A DNA stretch of 64,000 nucleotides, taken from assembly GCF_900497805.2 (NCBI RefSeq), contig NW_020954610.1, positions 22,520,614 through 22,584,613 on the forward strand, read 5' to 3'. This stretch comes from Vombatus ursinus (lineage: Eukaryota > Chordata > Mammalia > Diprotodontia > Vombatidae). Positions within the stretch are counted from its first letter, which is position 1, and each line of letters begins with the position of its first letter. The position numbers and the translations under genes were made by a program. The notes under the pieces were generated by a model that was not told the origin of the DNA, did no database searches, and saw only the letters and a program-made list of their open reading frames with translations. This document shows, piece after piece, positions 35,471-45,522 of the stretch.

Positions 35471-36084
35471 AACAGCTATGTATTTCCCTTCATCCTATTT
35501 CTCCCCAGTTTATACTTTTTTTCTCTCCTTTCACCCTGTCCTGCCTCACCAGTGTTTTATTTCTGACTACCACCTCTCTCATCTGCCCTCCCTTCTATCA
35601 GCCACCGTCTCCCTGTCTTTTCCCTTTTCCCTCCTACTTCCCTGTAGGGTAAGATAAATTTCTACAAGCAAATGTGTGTGTATGTTATTCCCTCTTTGAG
35701 CCAAATCAGATAAGAGTAAGCTTCAAATAATGCTCAACTCCTCCCTTCTTTCCCTCTGCTGTAATAGGTCTTTTGTGCCTCTTCATGTGATGTAATTTTG
35801 TCATATTCTGCCTCCCACTTTCAACTTCTCCCAGTACAATTTTTCCCCCTTAATTATTTTTTATGTCATCACATCAAAATCAATTTATACCTACACCTCT
35901 GTCTCTGTATACTCCTAATAACTTTAATACAGATACAGCTCTCAAGATTTATAAGAATCATCTTCCCATTTAGAGATATAAACAGTTTAATCTTATTTAA
36001 TAATGTTTGTTTGTTTTTTTCCTGTTTACCTTTTTACGCCTCTCTTGAGTCTTGTATTTGAAGATTAAATTTTCTGTTCAGCAC

Positions 36085-36500
36085 TGGTCTTTTCATCAGG
36101 AAAGTTTGAAAGTACTCTGTTTCATTGAATGTCCATCTTTTCCCCTGAAAGTTTATGCTCTATTTTGATGGGAAGTTGATTTTTTATTGTAAACTAAGCT
36201 CCTTTACCTTCTACAATATTATATTCCAAGTTCTCAGATCCTTTGATGTAGAAGCTGCTAAGTCTTCTGTAATCCTGACTGTGTCTCCTTGATATTTGAA
36301 TTGTTTCTTTCTGGGTACATATAGTATTTTCTCTTTGACTTCATAATTCTGGAATTTTGCTACAATATTGTTTGAAATTTTCATTTTGAGATCTTTTTTC
36401 AAGAGGTTATGAGTGGATTCTTTTGATGACTATTTTGCACTCTGATTCTAGGACCTCAGGGAAGTTTTCTTTGATAATTTCTTGAAAGATAATACATAGA
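36085..36500 (-). pseudogene. L1 ORF1p C-terminal half
   Basis: The minus strand reads 'NNIVAKFQNYEVKEKILY', 'PRKKQFKYQGDTVRITED' and the closing domain region, matching other ORF1 copies. The coiled coil is missing: 5' UTR sequence joins near 36505 directly to the RRM region ('EIIKENFPEVLE'). A frameshift lies near 36370 and stops follow. Confidence 0.78.
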
Positions 36501-36813
36501 CTCTTCTTTTAGATCATGGTTTTGGCTTTCTGGGCAAAGAATGAAGGGCCTCAGTTGCTGATCTGTGCTAGCCTTTTGCTAGCTTGCCTAGATACTATCA
36601 GCACTGGGCTGCACTCCCCTTTTACCCAAGTGAGACAGACCTTTTCTGAAGTCCTTCTAAGGTGGAAAATTAAGTTGGAAAATTGTTTCACTACATCTTG
36701 TTGGTGGTTCTGTTGCTCCAGAATGTGTTTAGAGGCTTGATTTAATGTTGTTTACAAAGGAAACTTGGGAGAGCTCAGACAACTTCCTGACTTTTCTCTG
36801 CCATCTTGGTTCC

Positions 36814-36930
36814 TACTACCTTATTGTAAAGATGAAATGGAAGCCTAAAGAGAAGAAATGATTTTCCCAAGGACACATGGAGAATAAATGGCTCAGCTAT
36901 GATTTGAAGCCAGGTCCTTTTACTTCAATT
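36814..36930 (+). repeat. MIR-type SINE remnant
   Basis: 'TTATTGTAAAGATGAAATGG', then 'GATTTTCCCAAGGACAC' and 'CAGCTATGATTTGAAGCCAG', the MIR order. It begins right at the 5' end of the L1, so the L1 probably inserted into it. Confidence 0.6.
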
Positions 36931-36934
36931 ATTT

Positions 36935-36936
<2 letters not shown>

Positions 36937-36982
<46 letters not shown>

Positions 36983-37066
36983 TGTGTAGAGAGAGATAGA
37001 TATAAAGATACATATGACATATATATGATGTGTATCTATGTGAATATGCCTTCCTTTGTATGTATG

Positions 37067-37104
<38 letters not shown>
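36937..37104. repeat. Inverted (TG)n ... (CA)n microsatellite pair
   Basis: A (TG)n array of about 52 bp (36937-36988) faces a (CA)n array of about 33 bp (37072-37104) across an 83-bp spacer. The arms are complementary, so a long hairpin is possible. Confidence 0.93.
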
Positions 37105-37105
<1 letters not shown>

Positions 37106-37637
37106 GAGTTGAGTGACCAATGGACACTCCACAAGACATCAAGAAACAATAAAACAAAGCCAAAAGAATGAAAAATATGAAATATCTTATTGGAAAAACA
37201 ACTGACTGATTGATAAATTTTGTAAGGAAAGATCTTCCATGTCCTCTGTATGACTCTAAACATTGGGCTATAAGCCAGAGTGTGGTTATCTATGTTGACC
37301 TGAGAATTTAGCCATTTATCAGGAGATATGCTCTGGGAACCTGGCCAGTTCATCAGAGCATATCAAGTTAATTAATATTCTAAGATGTTTTGCCTGCTCC
37401 AAGAACTTGGTCAGTTCCTGAACCAAATAAAAACATCTACTAGAATCATGGACACCTCTGGCATGGGGCCTTCTTTGTTAGAGGTCCTATTTAAATCCTA
37501 ATTGGTAAAGTCATCTTTGGAATTTCACCCATGGAGAGGACACTCTGCCTGGGACTTTCCCAATTGGGACCCTGAAAGCTGTACACTGGGAATACCCAGC
37601 TTGGACTTCAGGTGTTGGTACTTCCCTGAATTGGTGA

Positions 37638-37799
37638 TTTTTTTTTTTTGTTTTGCTTTTTGGCAAGGCAATTGGAGTTAAGTGACTTGCCCAGGGTCAC
37701 ACAGCTAGTAAGTGTCAAGTGTCTGAGGCTGGATTTGAACTCAGGTCCTCCTGACTCCAAGGCTGGAGCTCTATCCACTGCATCACCTAGCTGCCCCCA
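37638..37799 (-). mobile_element. Marsupial tRNA-like SINE in LTR
   Basis: Reverse-strand copy: poly-T, 'GTGACTTGCCCAGGGTCACA', ending 'CACCTAGCTGCCCCC'. Directly abuts a second copy. Confidence 0.93.
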
Positions 37800-37800
37800 T

Positions 37801-37948
37801 TTTTTTTTTTTAGGCAATTGGGGTTAAGTGACTTGCCCAGGGTCACACAGCTAGTAAGTGTAAAGTGTTTGGTCTGAGGCCGGATTTGAATTCAGGTCCT
37901 CCTGACTTCAGGGCAGTGCTCTATCTACTGTGCCACCTGGCTGCCCCT
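37801..37948 (-). mobile_element. Marsupial tRNA-like SINE, second tandem copy
   Basis: Reverse strand, poly-T start at 37801, 'AGTGTTTGGTCTGAGGCC' variant, ending 'CACCTGGCTGCCCCTG'. Carries the extra 'TTTGGTCTGAG' segment that the neighbour at 37638 lacks, so these are two subfamilies and not a duplication. Confidence 0.93.
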
Positions 37949-38194
37949 GATGTTTTCTTATATTATTGCTATCCTTTGTATTCTTAGCCTGACTATAGTC
38001 ATATTGCTAATTGTATGTTGCTGTAAATCTAGCTTTTCCATACCTATATTATAATCTTAATTAAAGCTACCTTTACTTCTTTCTCTAGAAGTGTGTCTTA
38101 TTGTAGGAGCAAAACCAAACCACATTTTTCTTCCTTAATCACACACTGACCTGGAAAATGGAACAAAGAGAGATAATTTAAGAGTTATTGGGCT

Positions 38195-39189
38195 TCAACT
38201 GATAAATGGTCAAAGGATATGAACAGTCAGTTTTCAGATAAAAAATTAAAACTATCTATAGTCATATGAAAAAATGCTCTAAGTCACTATTGATTAAAAA
38301 AATACAAATCACTCTGAGGTACCAAATCATACATTTCAAATTGGCTAACATGACAAAATAGGGAAATGATAAATGTTGGAGAAGATGTGGGAAAATCAGA
38401 ACCCTAGTGAATTATTGGTGGAGTTGTGAACTGATTTAGTCATTCTGAAGAACAATTTGGAACTATGCACAATGCACTAAAAAACTGTGCATACCCTTTG
38501 ACCCAGAAATATCACTTCTAGATCTGTATCCCAAAGAGACCATGAAAATGGGGAAAAGATACACATGTAAAAAATATTTATAGCAGTTTTTTTTTGTGTT
38601 AGTCAAGAATTGGAAATTGAGGGGTTGTCCATCAATTGGGGAATGGCTGAACAAGATATGGTATATGAATGTAATGAAATATTAAACATATTTTCACATT
38701 GGTCATGTTAGAAAGAAGAATTAGGACCAATGGGAGGAACCACAAGAAAGAAAAATCAAACAAACAAAAAATAGAAAGAGAGCAAATAGTATGCTTCGAT
38801 CTGCATTCAAATTCTGTAGTTCTTTTTCTAAATGTAGTAGCATTTTCTGTCATGAGTCTTTTGGAGTTCCCTTATATTCTTGCATTGCTAAAAGGAATTA
38901 AATCTATCAAAGTTAGTCATCACACAATGTTACTGTTACTGTGTACAACATTCTCCTGGATGTGCTCACTTCATTCAGCATCAGTCTATACAAGTCTTTC
39001 CAGATTTTTCTGAAACTAGGTTGTTCATCATTTCTTACTACATATGTTTAATATGAATGTATATGTAGAGCCTATATTAGATCGCATGCCATCTTGGGGT
39101 AAGGGGAAGAGGAGAAAATTTGGAATTCAAAATCTTATGGAAATGAATGATGAATATTAAAAATGAATAAATTAAAAATAAAATAATTC
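38195..39189 (+). mobile_element. 5'-truncated L1 inside older L1 ORF1
   Basis: Starts in the ORF2 C-terminal region ('CAACTGATAAATGGTC') and ends in an AATAAA-rich tail near 39185. ORF1 of the host flanks it, with a diverged target repeat TTGGGCT (38188-38194) and TTGAGCT (39190-39196). The Cys-rich motif near 38360 has Tyr in place of the His ('VNYWWSC'). Bases 38684-39038 are inverted relative to the rest. Confidence 0.85.
38684..39038 (-). other. Internal inversion within the L1 3' region
   Basis: Plus-strand L1 stops at 'GTAATGAAATATT' (38671-38683), then 355 bp read as minus-strand L1 covering exactly the missing interval, and plus-strand L1 resumes at 39041 ('CATATGTTTAATATG'). The boundaries carry AAACATAT (38684) and ATATGTTT (39042), a short inverted repeat. 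Confidence 0.85.
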
Positions 39190-39834
39190 TTGAGCTACTA
39201 ATAAGCCATGATTAAAGAAAAATCCTAGACATCATACTAAAAAAAGGACTTAATAGAACTAGCCACATAACTTAGATACAGAGGGTGAAATAGAAATTGA
39301 TAGTAGTGATAACTGTGAATGTGAATAGGATGAGATCACTCAAAAAATGAAAGCAGATGGGGGAATGGATTAGAAACCATAGTCCAACAATATGTTGTTT
39401 TAAAGGCTCACTTGAAATAAAAAAGACACACACAGAGCTAAAATAAAGAGCTAGAGATGAAACTAATATTTTCCAGCCAAAGTTAATAAAAGGCAAGGGC
39501 AATAATCATGATTTGACAAAGTAGAAGCAAAACTAGACATAATTAAAAGAGATAAACAGGTAAAGTACATTTTGTTAAAAGGTTCATTAGACAATGACAC
39601 AATATAAAAAAAAGTAGTAAGTTTCTCTGAAAAAAGCCTCATTTCTCAAGTATATAGAGAATTGATTCAAATTTATAAAAAATAAGAGCCATTCCCCAAT
39701 TGATAAATGGCCAAAAGATAAGAACAGGCAGTTTTAAGAAGAAATAGAAGCTACATATTCCATATCAAAAAATGTTCTAAATCACTTTTGATTACAGAAA
39801 TGCAAATTAAAACAATTCTGAGGCACCACCTTAT

Positions 39835-39898
39835 ACATATATATATACATATTCATATATATATGTATATATATGTGTATATATATATATATATATAT
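39835..39898. repeat. (TA)n microsatellite in L1
   Basis: TATA/TATG array replacing part of the ORF2 C-terminal text. Confidence 0.93.
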
Positions 39899-40044
39899 CA
39901 GGTCTTTTTATTGTGGCAAAACATTAGAAATCAAGGGGATGCTTTGGGAAATGGCTAAACAAGTTGTGGCTTATGGTTATGATGGAGGACTATTATGCTA
40001 TAGGAAATGATGAGAAGGATGGTTTCAGGAAAACATGGCAAGAC

Positions 40045-40698
40045 TGTATTGCTAAGTAGCCTTATTTACTCCGGCTTAAATTAGTTTCACTTCAGATTGG
40101 TTTAGAAATAACACAGGGTCTCAAGTTTGATTTATATATAAGTATATGGTAAAAATATTTATTATTAAGATAGTAAAATAGGATTGAGATTAGTAAGTAG
40201 AATAAAGTTGGAGTTAGTAAATCCCAATAGGTAACAATAACATACTTATGTCCCACTCAGTATCAAATCTTGTCACAATCAATCATCACTGTCAGGTGAA
40301 CCACATTTGAATCACTTGAGCTGAGGAGTCCCAGTTTTCAGCCTCCAGAGTCCCAATGGGAAAATCCCAGGCTACACATCTACACCTTGGGGCAAGGGGT
40401 CTCTGAAGGTGAAGTTGAGGCTACCTGCTTTTAGCTGTTCCTTCTAACAAAGTAGGCAATTTACCAAAAAGTATGTGATCTGTGGGAAAGGATCTGCTCT
40501 CAAAACTATCCTTGAGAGCATTCCTGTTTATGAATACCTGGTTCCTGGAAGCAGTGGCCAGCCCTACCTGGGAACAAATACCATAAATACTCCTTCAATG
40601 TCTAGCTAGAAATAAGATTAACATGAAAAAAAGAGTCAGGTCAAATTTCAGTCATATTGAGCGAGGTCAGAATGTCTTTTTTGAATTCATTCCTCACA
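40045..40698 (-). mobile_element. Solo LTR, family B
   Basis: LTR fossil of 654 bp. On the plus strand it runs TGTATTGC...CCTCACA, with a perfect 5-bp target duplication AAGAC (40040-40044 and 40699-40703) in the L1 ORF2/3' UTR region. Orientation is taken from an AATAAA on the minus strand and from similarity to the LTR at 37207 ('CTGGGATTTTCCCATTGGG' on the minus strand). No internal retroviral sequence. Tentatively ERVL-like; old. Confidence 0.85.
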
Positions 40699-41172
40699 AA
40701 GACATATATGAAACCAATGCAAAATGAAATGAGAAGAACCTGGAGATCACTGTGCACAGTAACAGCAGTTTTTTTTTTTTTTAACAATGATCAACTGTGA
40801 AAGAGTTAGCTCCTCTGATTAATGCAGTGATCCAAGACAGTTTCAAAACATTGATGATAAAAAAGTGATATCTATTTCTAGAGAGAGAACTGATGAACTC
40901 TGAATGCAAATTGAAGTATAATTTTCTCACTGTCTTTAATTTTGTAGAAAAGCTAATATGGAAATGCTTTGTATGATCCTCTTTGTATAATTGACATCAT
41001 AGTGCTTGCATTCTCAGTCACTGTGGAATGGAGTAGGAGGCAGGGAGAGAATTTGGAATTTAAAATTAGGAAGCAATGCTAAAAATAAATACATAATAAT
41101 TTAAAAATAAAACAGTTAAAAAAACTGGATTTCACTCTAGAGTATGACCTTAGTAGAGTGACCTTGCAGCTA

Positions 41173-41238
41173 CACACACACGCACGCACACACGTATTAT
41201 ATACACATTCATATATATTTTAAAATATATATAAAATA
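41173..41238. repeat. (CA)n/(TA)n microsatellite
   Basis: CACA array with CG interruptions followed by TATA-rich sequence, between two L1 copies. Confidence 0.93.
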
Positions 41239-41247
41239 CTATTTTTT

Positions 41248-41835
41248 AAAAGGAACTATGTGTACAAAAATATGAATAACAACTTTTTGTGGTGTCAAAG
41301 AATTGGAAGTTGAAGGGATAACAATTTAGTTGGGAGTGGCTGAAAAAGTTACGGTAGATGATAATGATGAAATACAATTGAGAAGTAAGAAATGTATGGG
41401 ATGGTTTCAGACAAACCAGTGAAGACTTAGATGTACTAATACAGAGTGAAGTGAACAGAACCAGGACATTGTAACCATTAACCTCAATATTGTAATAATT
41501 ATCAATGGTGAAAGACTTAGCTATTCTGATTGACAAAGTGATCTATGACAATTTCAAAGGACTCATGATGAAAAATTCTATTCACCTCAAGAAAAAGAAC
41601 CAATGAACTCTGAGTGCAGAGTTGAGCATATTGTTTCCTCTTCTTTATTTTTTTTGCTTTCTATTTTGCAACATATCTAATATGGGAATATGTTTTGCAT
41701 GACTTCATAAGTATAGTGACTCATATTGCTTGCCTTCTCAATGAATGGGGAAGGTGATGAAGAGAGGAAGAGGGTTTGGAATGCAAAACAAAAAAAAGAT
41801 TGTTAAAAAATAAACAAACAAAAAAAAGGAATTGT
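41248..41835 (+). mobile_element. 5'-truncated L1 3' end
   Basis: ORF2 C-terminal end ('TTGTGGTGTCAAAGAATTGG') through the 3' UTR ('GATTGACAAAGTGATCTATG') to an A-rich tail. It lies head-to-tail behind the L1 ending at 41110 and diverges from it, so it is a separate insertion. Confidence 0.83.
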
Positions 41836-43231
41836 TAAATGTCCATGATTAATATAATAAATGGCAATAAAGGGATTGCTAAGTCAATTAATAACATAAA
41901 CAGCATTGATGTGGAAGGTTATGCCTATTTATTAAAAACAAATTATTTTTAATCACTTGTAAAATGACTTTAACTGTCCTGTTTGTACACAATCAATGTT
42001 ATTTATAAATTACTTTTATCTATTAGTGAGGCAGTGTTAGAAAAGGAGGTGTTTCTAGTGAACCTTCTGTCCTGAGCATCAGATGTTATTTGTTGCAAAT
42101 GCATATCTGTCTTTAATTAGCTGTGTGACACAATGTCTGTGGGAATATGACTAAGTGAAATTTCATATCCCTTATAATTCTAACAGTTTTTGGCTTTATA
42201 TTCCCTGTATTAGGTATTATGTTCCCTTTATATGGCAACATTTTGTTTGCAATACTATATGTATATTTAACAAAATCATTTCATACATGAAAAATTCAAA
42301 CTTTTTTAGTAATTCAGACAAGATTTAACTGAATTATACTGTAGTAAACTCTGGTTCACTCTTTTACTTGTGATTTGACATGTTTTAAAAAAAAGTACAA
42401 AATAGATTTTTATACTACAGAGTGATAATAAGATCAAAGAAGAGCAAGAGAAAAACTCTGAAAGGCTCAATCAGAGAAACAAAGACAAAAAGACCAACCT
42501 TTGAAGCAAGGAAATTCCCATAATGATGTCTAGGTATACCTACACCATCTGATCAAAGAAAAAAGAAAATTAATTTTGAAGCATAGTTTGTTAGCTCTAA
42601 GTACCTGCTGTACTGGCATCACAGCACACTTCAACATCTATAATATGTTGATACATTATTTTATCAATAGTGTTATAGTAATTTGATTAGTTGAAAACTA
42701 CCTAATGATAGCATTTTGATTAACTCATCATTTAGTCTTTGTCTCTACTTTTTAATCATTAAATACACATAAAATTAAAATTTATTTCCATTTATGTTAT
42801 GAATTAGCTTTGATCTGTTTCATTAACTCATTTGTTCATCTCTACTTTTACAAACTGCAGAAGTTCTACAAAGTCATTTAAGTTGACTTGCTGAGTGTGA
42901 TTTCCCCAGGCATACATCTAACTTAGAGCATAACTCACATAAGGGCTGTGCTGCATTGGGGAGCAAAAAGACATAAGTCCATTCAGCAAGAAGTGAATGT
43001 TCCAAAGTGCCTTTCTGAGGGTAGAGTTCTTGTACTTTAATTTTGGGTCCCTCCTCTCCCCAGAGCTGCATATTAGGGATCAGGGCAAAATATTATTTTT
43101 GGGAGGTTGTTATCAGGGAGAAAAACAAATTCATAGTAACATAAATATTATTGGGGTACACAGTTGTACTAACCTTTCAAAAGTATTGTTGTCAGTATTT
43201 TTCCATGAGAATGTTCTATAAGCTTATAGTG
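41836..43231. other. Intergenic, nothing recognised
   Basis: AT-rich. A minus-strand frame at 42874-43071 shows Cys- and Leu-rich text without a recognised domain. No family assigned. Confidence 0.4.
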
Positions 43232-43390
43232 TCCTTTAAGAGGAGACTATCATAAAAATTCAAGACCATCAGGCAAGATCTTACAACAATGATTTCCATG
43301 GGGAGATTAAAAGCTGCAGCCTCCTTTAAAAGGAAACTGTCATAGTGGTCCCAAGACCAATAGGTCTAATATTAAAACAATCCACCTCTT
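43232..43390. repeat. Imperfect ~92-bp tandem duplication
   Basis: 'TTTAAGAGGAGACTATCATA' and 'TTTAAAAGGAAACTGTCATA' start two units about 92 bp apart. Both continue into 'CAAGACCATCAGG'/'CAAGACCAATAGG'. Diverged by roughly a fifth. Confidence 0.7.
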
Positions 43391-43995
43391 GGTCTATGAG
43401 ACCACCTAAGACATTATGCATTAATTCTCACACGACTGGGCTGGTTACACTCCCTATCCCAGTGTCCCAGGGGCAAAAATGGTTATATCTTGGGTTTGAC
43501 TCAATTCTAGGGTCTTCCTCATAGCATGCAGTAGAAAAGTACTCTGCAATATGAATCAGGTGTGAGACAGGTATGAGACAGGTATTTCTTTCTTTCATGG
43601 AAGAGGAATAGTTAACACAGCCTATCACAATTACACACTAATAAAAACTTAAATAAGTGGCAGTGTTAACTATTGTTATATTCATCTGTAGGGTTGAGAT
43701 TTAAATATCACAACAAAAAGTGGTTTATAGTCCACTAAACAAGCATTCTACATTTCACCTTGCTCTGAATTGTTCCCCTCAAAAAAAAAAATAAGTCTTC
43801 TGGCAAATCATGCCATATACTGGGTTCTTCTTCCAGAAAGGGTTTATTTCCTGGAAATGAAACTTCCCCCTGCTACCAGTTAGCTCCTCCCACTCCACTC
43901 ATGTTGCTTATCTAAACTAACAACTGTAACTTATTCCCATAGGAACCATCCAGCTGTAGCATATCCATTTAGATCCAGATTTGCCAACTAAAGAT
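43391..43995. other. Unassigned repeat-like interval
   Basis: The minus strand has 'GGAAATAAACCCTTTCTGG' and short tandem 'CCTGTCTCATA' units, which recall LTR structure. I see no definable LTR ends, so no call is made. Confidence 0.35.
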
Positions 43996-44758
43996 CTGTC
44001 CAAGCGCAAAGCCAAGATGACAGAGTAAATGCAGGGACTCACCTGAGTTCTCCCCAAAACCTCTCCAAATACCTTTAAAAATGACACTAAACAAATTCTA
44101 GAGCAGGAGTACTCACGAAAAGATGGAGTGAAACAAATTTCCAGCCCAAGACAACTTGAAAGGCTGTTAGGAAAGGTCTGTTGCACAAGGGTAAGAATGG
44201 AGTATAGTCAGCCAATGCAGCCCCAGACCCTAAGCCCAGAGCAACCCTTGGGACAACTGAATCACTGGCAGCCGTGGCAGTTTCCAGACCTCTCAGCCCA
44301 CAGACACTAAACACAACTTACAAGGTCAGCAGGAAAGTACTATTGCCTGGATGAAAGCCGAGTACAGTCCAGCACAGGCCATGCCAACACAGCTCTGTCC
44401 TCACAAACAGGAGCAGTGCTTGGGAATGATTGAATCAGCAGTGGCAGTGGCAATGGCAGCAGCTGCTTTCAGAGCTCTCAGCCCATAGATGGTAAGGGGG
44501 TCAAACAGCTGGTCAGAAGGAGATTACAAGGGTCTTTTTACAAGCACTGAGGCAGGGACACTGTTGTTTTGCCTATACTTGGATCCAGATTGCAGTCCTG
44601 GGTGGCAGTACCAGGCTGAGGAGCAGCATTAGTCTAGCAGAACTTGGGGCCACAGTGGAGGGGCACTCTCTTCACAGTTCCAGGACAGAAAAGAGTGCTT
44701 GTGGTAGCCCACAGACCAGAGCACAGGTCAGGAAAGTAGTAAACACCTCTCCTTAGAT

Positions 44759-45334
44759 CAGGCCTGCACAACGTATGACCCATGGGCCACTTGCAACCTG
44801 ACAAAGGATTTCAGGCAGCCCATGAAACATGTAGAGGATGTAAAAAAAGTAAAGATATAATGAGTGCTTTGTTTGTGCTCCACTTAACTTGCCTTCCACT
44901 AGTTACTATTAAGCCCATCATGCAACTCGGCAGGTGGGTTGCCACTGTGCACTCTCTCCTGTTTGCCATGGAACCCATGGCAACTAACCATCATCAGTCT
45001 GTCTCTAGTCTGGGAGGAGCAAGAGTCATATCTTTTCTCTGTTTTTCATTATTACAAAAAACTTGAGAAATGTATTAAAACTTGTACCACTTAGCAAAGT
45101 AATTTTTTTAACATTAATGTGATTTCATGATGAATAAAAACCTTAATAAGTGTAATTGATTGATATTAATTGAAGTTTCCCTTTTTTAATATGATTTATT
45201 TGCAAAAGAGTTTAATCATTAATTATTTATGTCACCTTTACTTGGAAAGTGAGCCATTAAAAAGCTATCTGTGACCTGAAGAAGTTTACTCTTTTAATTT
45301 GGGTCTCTACCTACTTCCAAGTTGTGCAAGTCTA
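44759..45334 (+). mobile_element. Non-autonomous hAT DNA transposon
   Basis: 576 bp with terminal inverted repeats: 'CAGGCCTGCACAAC' at the left, and the right end 'GTTGTGCAAGTCTA' reads 'TAGACTTGCACAAC' in reverse. Flanked by a perfect 8-bp target duplication CCTTAGAT (44751-44758 and 45335-45342), the hAT signature. It interrupts an L1 5' UTR that is continuous on either side. No transposase is encoded, so it moved with enzyme supplied in trans. 'CCACTTGCAACCTG' and 'TTCAGGCAGCCCATG' suggest a Charlie-like group; subfamily not confirmed. Confidence 0.9.
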
Positions 45335-45522
45335 CCTTAGATCATACCAGTTAGAAGAACAGAAAACTTACAGGTCCCTAGAAGTATCTCTGAAAACATC
45401 TAACAAACAAACAAACAAACAAAAACCAAACAAACCCTGAAGCTTGGGACAGTGCACCCTCTACCCTGGAAGCAGAGCCCTACTTTAACCAACATTTAAA
45501 ATTCAAGTAATAAGTTGGTAAA

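Larger units (their letters stand above)
31110..36813 (-). mobile_element. L1 carrying most of ORF2
   Basis: The longest L1 in the window. Minus strand order: 5' end near 36813 ('CAAGATGGCAGAGAAAAG'), 5' UTR to about 36510, C-terminal half of ORF1 (36500-36085), spacer (36085-35480), ORF2 (about 35470-32050) and 3' UTR to about 31110. It is interrupted by two solo LTRs (31247-31750 and 32317-32732). ORF2 is about 850 bp short once the LTR is subtracted, and the first half of ORF1 is missing. Confidence 0.9.
37207..38145 (+). mobile_element. Solo LTR, family B (ERVL-like?), with two SINEs
   Basis: LTR fossil with ends TGATTGAT...AATCACACA and a 5-bp target duplication CTGAC (37202-37206 and 38146-38150) inside L1 ORF1. 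ORF1 reads through once the LTR is ignored. About 625 bp excluding two reverse-strand SINEs (37638-37948). The phrase 'CTGGGACTTTCCCAATTGGG' is shared with the LTR at 40045-40698. Family knowledge: 5-bp duplications are typical of ERV3/ERVL, which is my tentative class. Old, with no internal region. Confidence 0.85.
37110..41110 (+). mobile_element. L1 (host of several later insertions)
   Basis: Plus-strand L1 in three pieces. ORF1 segment 37125-37206 continues at 38146-38194 and again at 39197-39290 ('GCCATGATTAAAG'). Then come ORF2 endonuclease text (about 39295-39640, 'VNVNRMRSL', 'WIRNHSPTICC'), a jump near 39640 to the ORF2 C-terminal region, and the 3' UTR to 41110. It is interrupted by a family B LTR, a younger L1 and a second family B LTR. 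RT is absent. The left end is cut by the microsatellite at 37104. Confidence 0.85.

Noticed and set aside
36897-37353. Overlapping Cys/Val and His/Thr-rich frames
   Set aside because: Direct translation of TG/CA microsatellites.
37638-37948. CRISPR-like or satellite array from tandem similar units
   Set aside because: The two units are SINEs with poly-T starts and subfamily differences.
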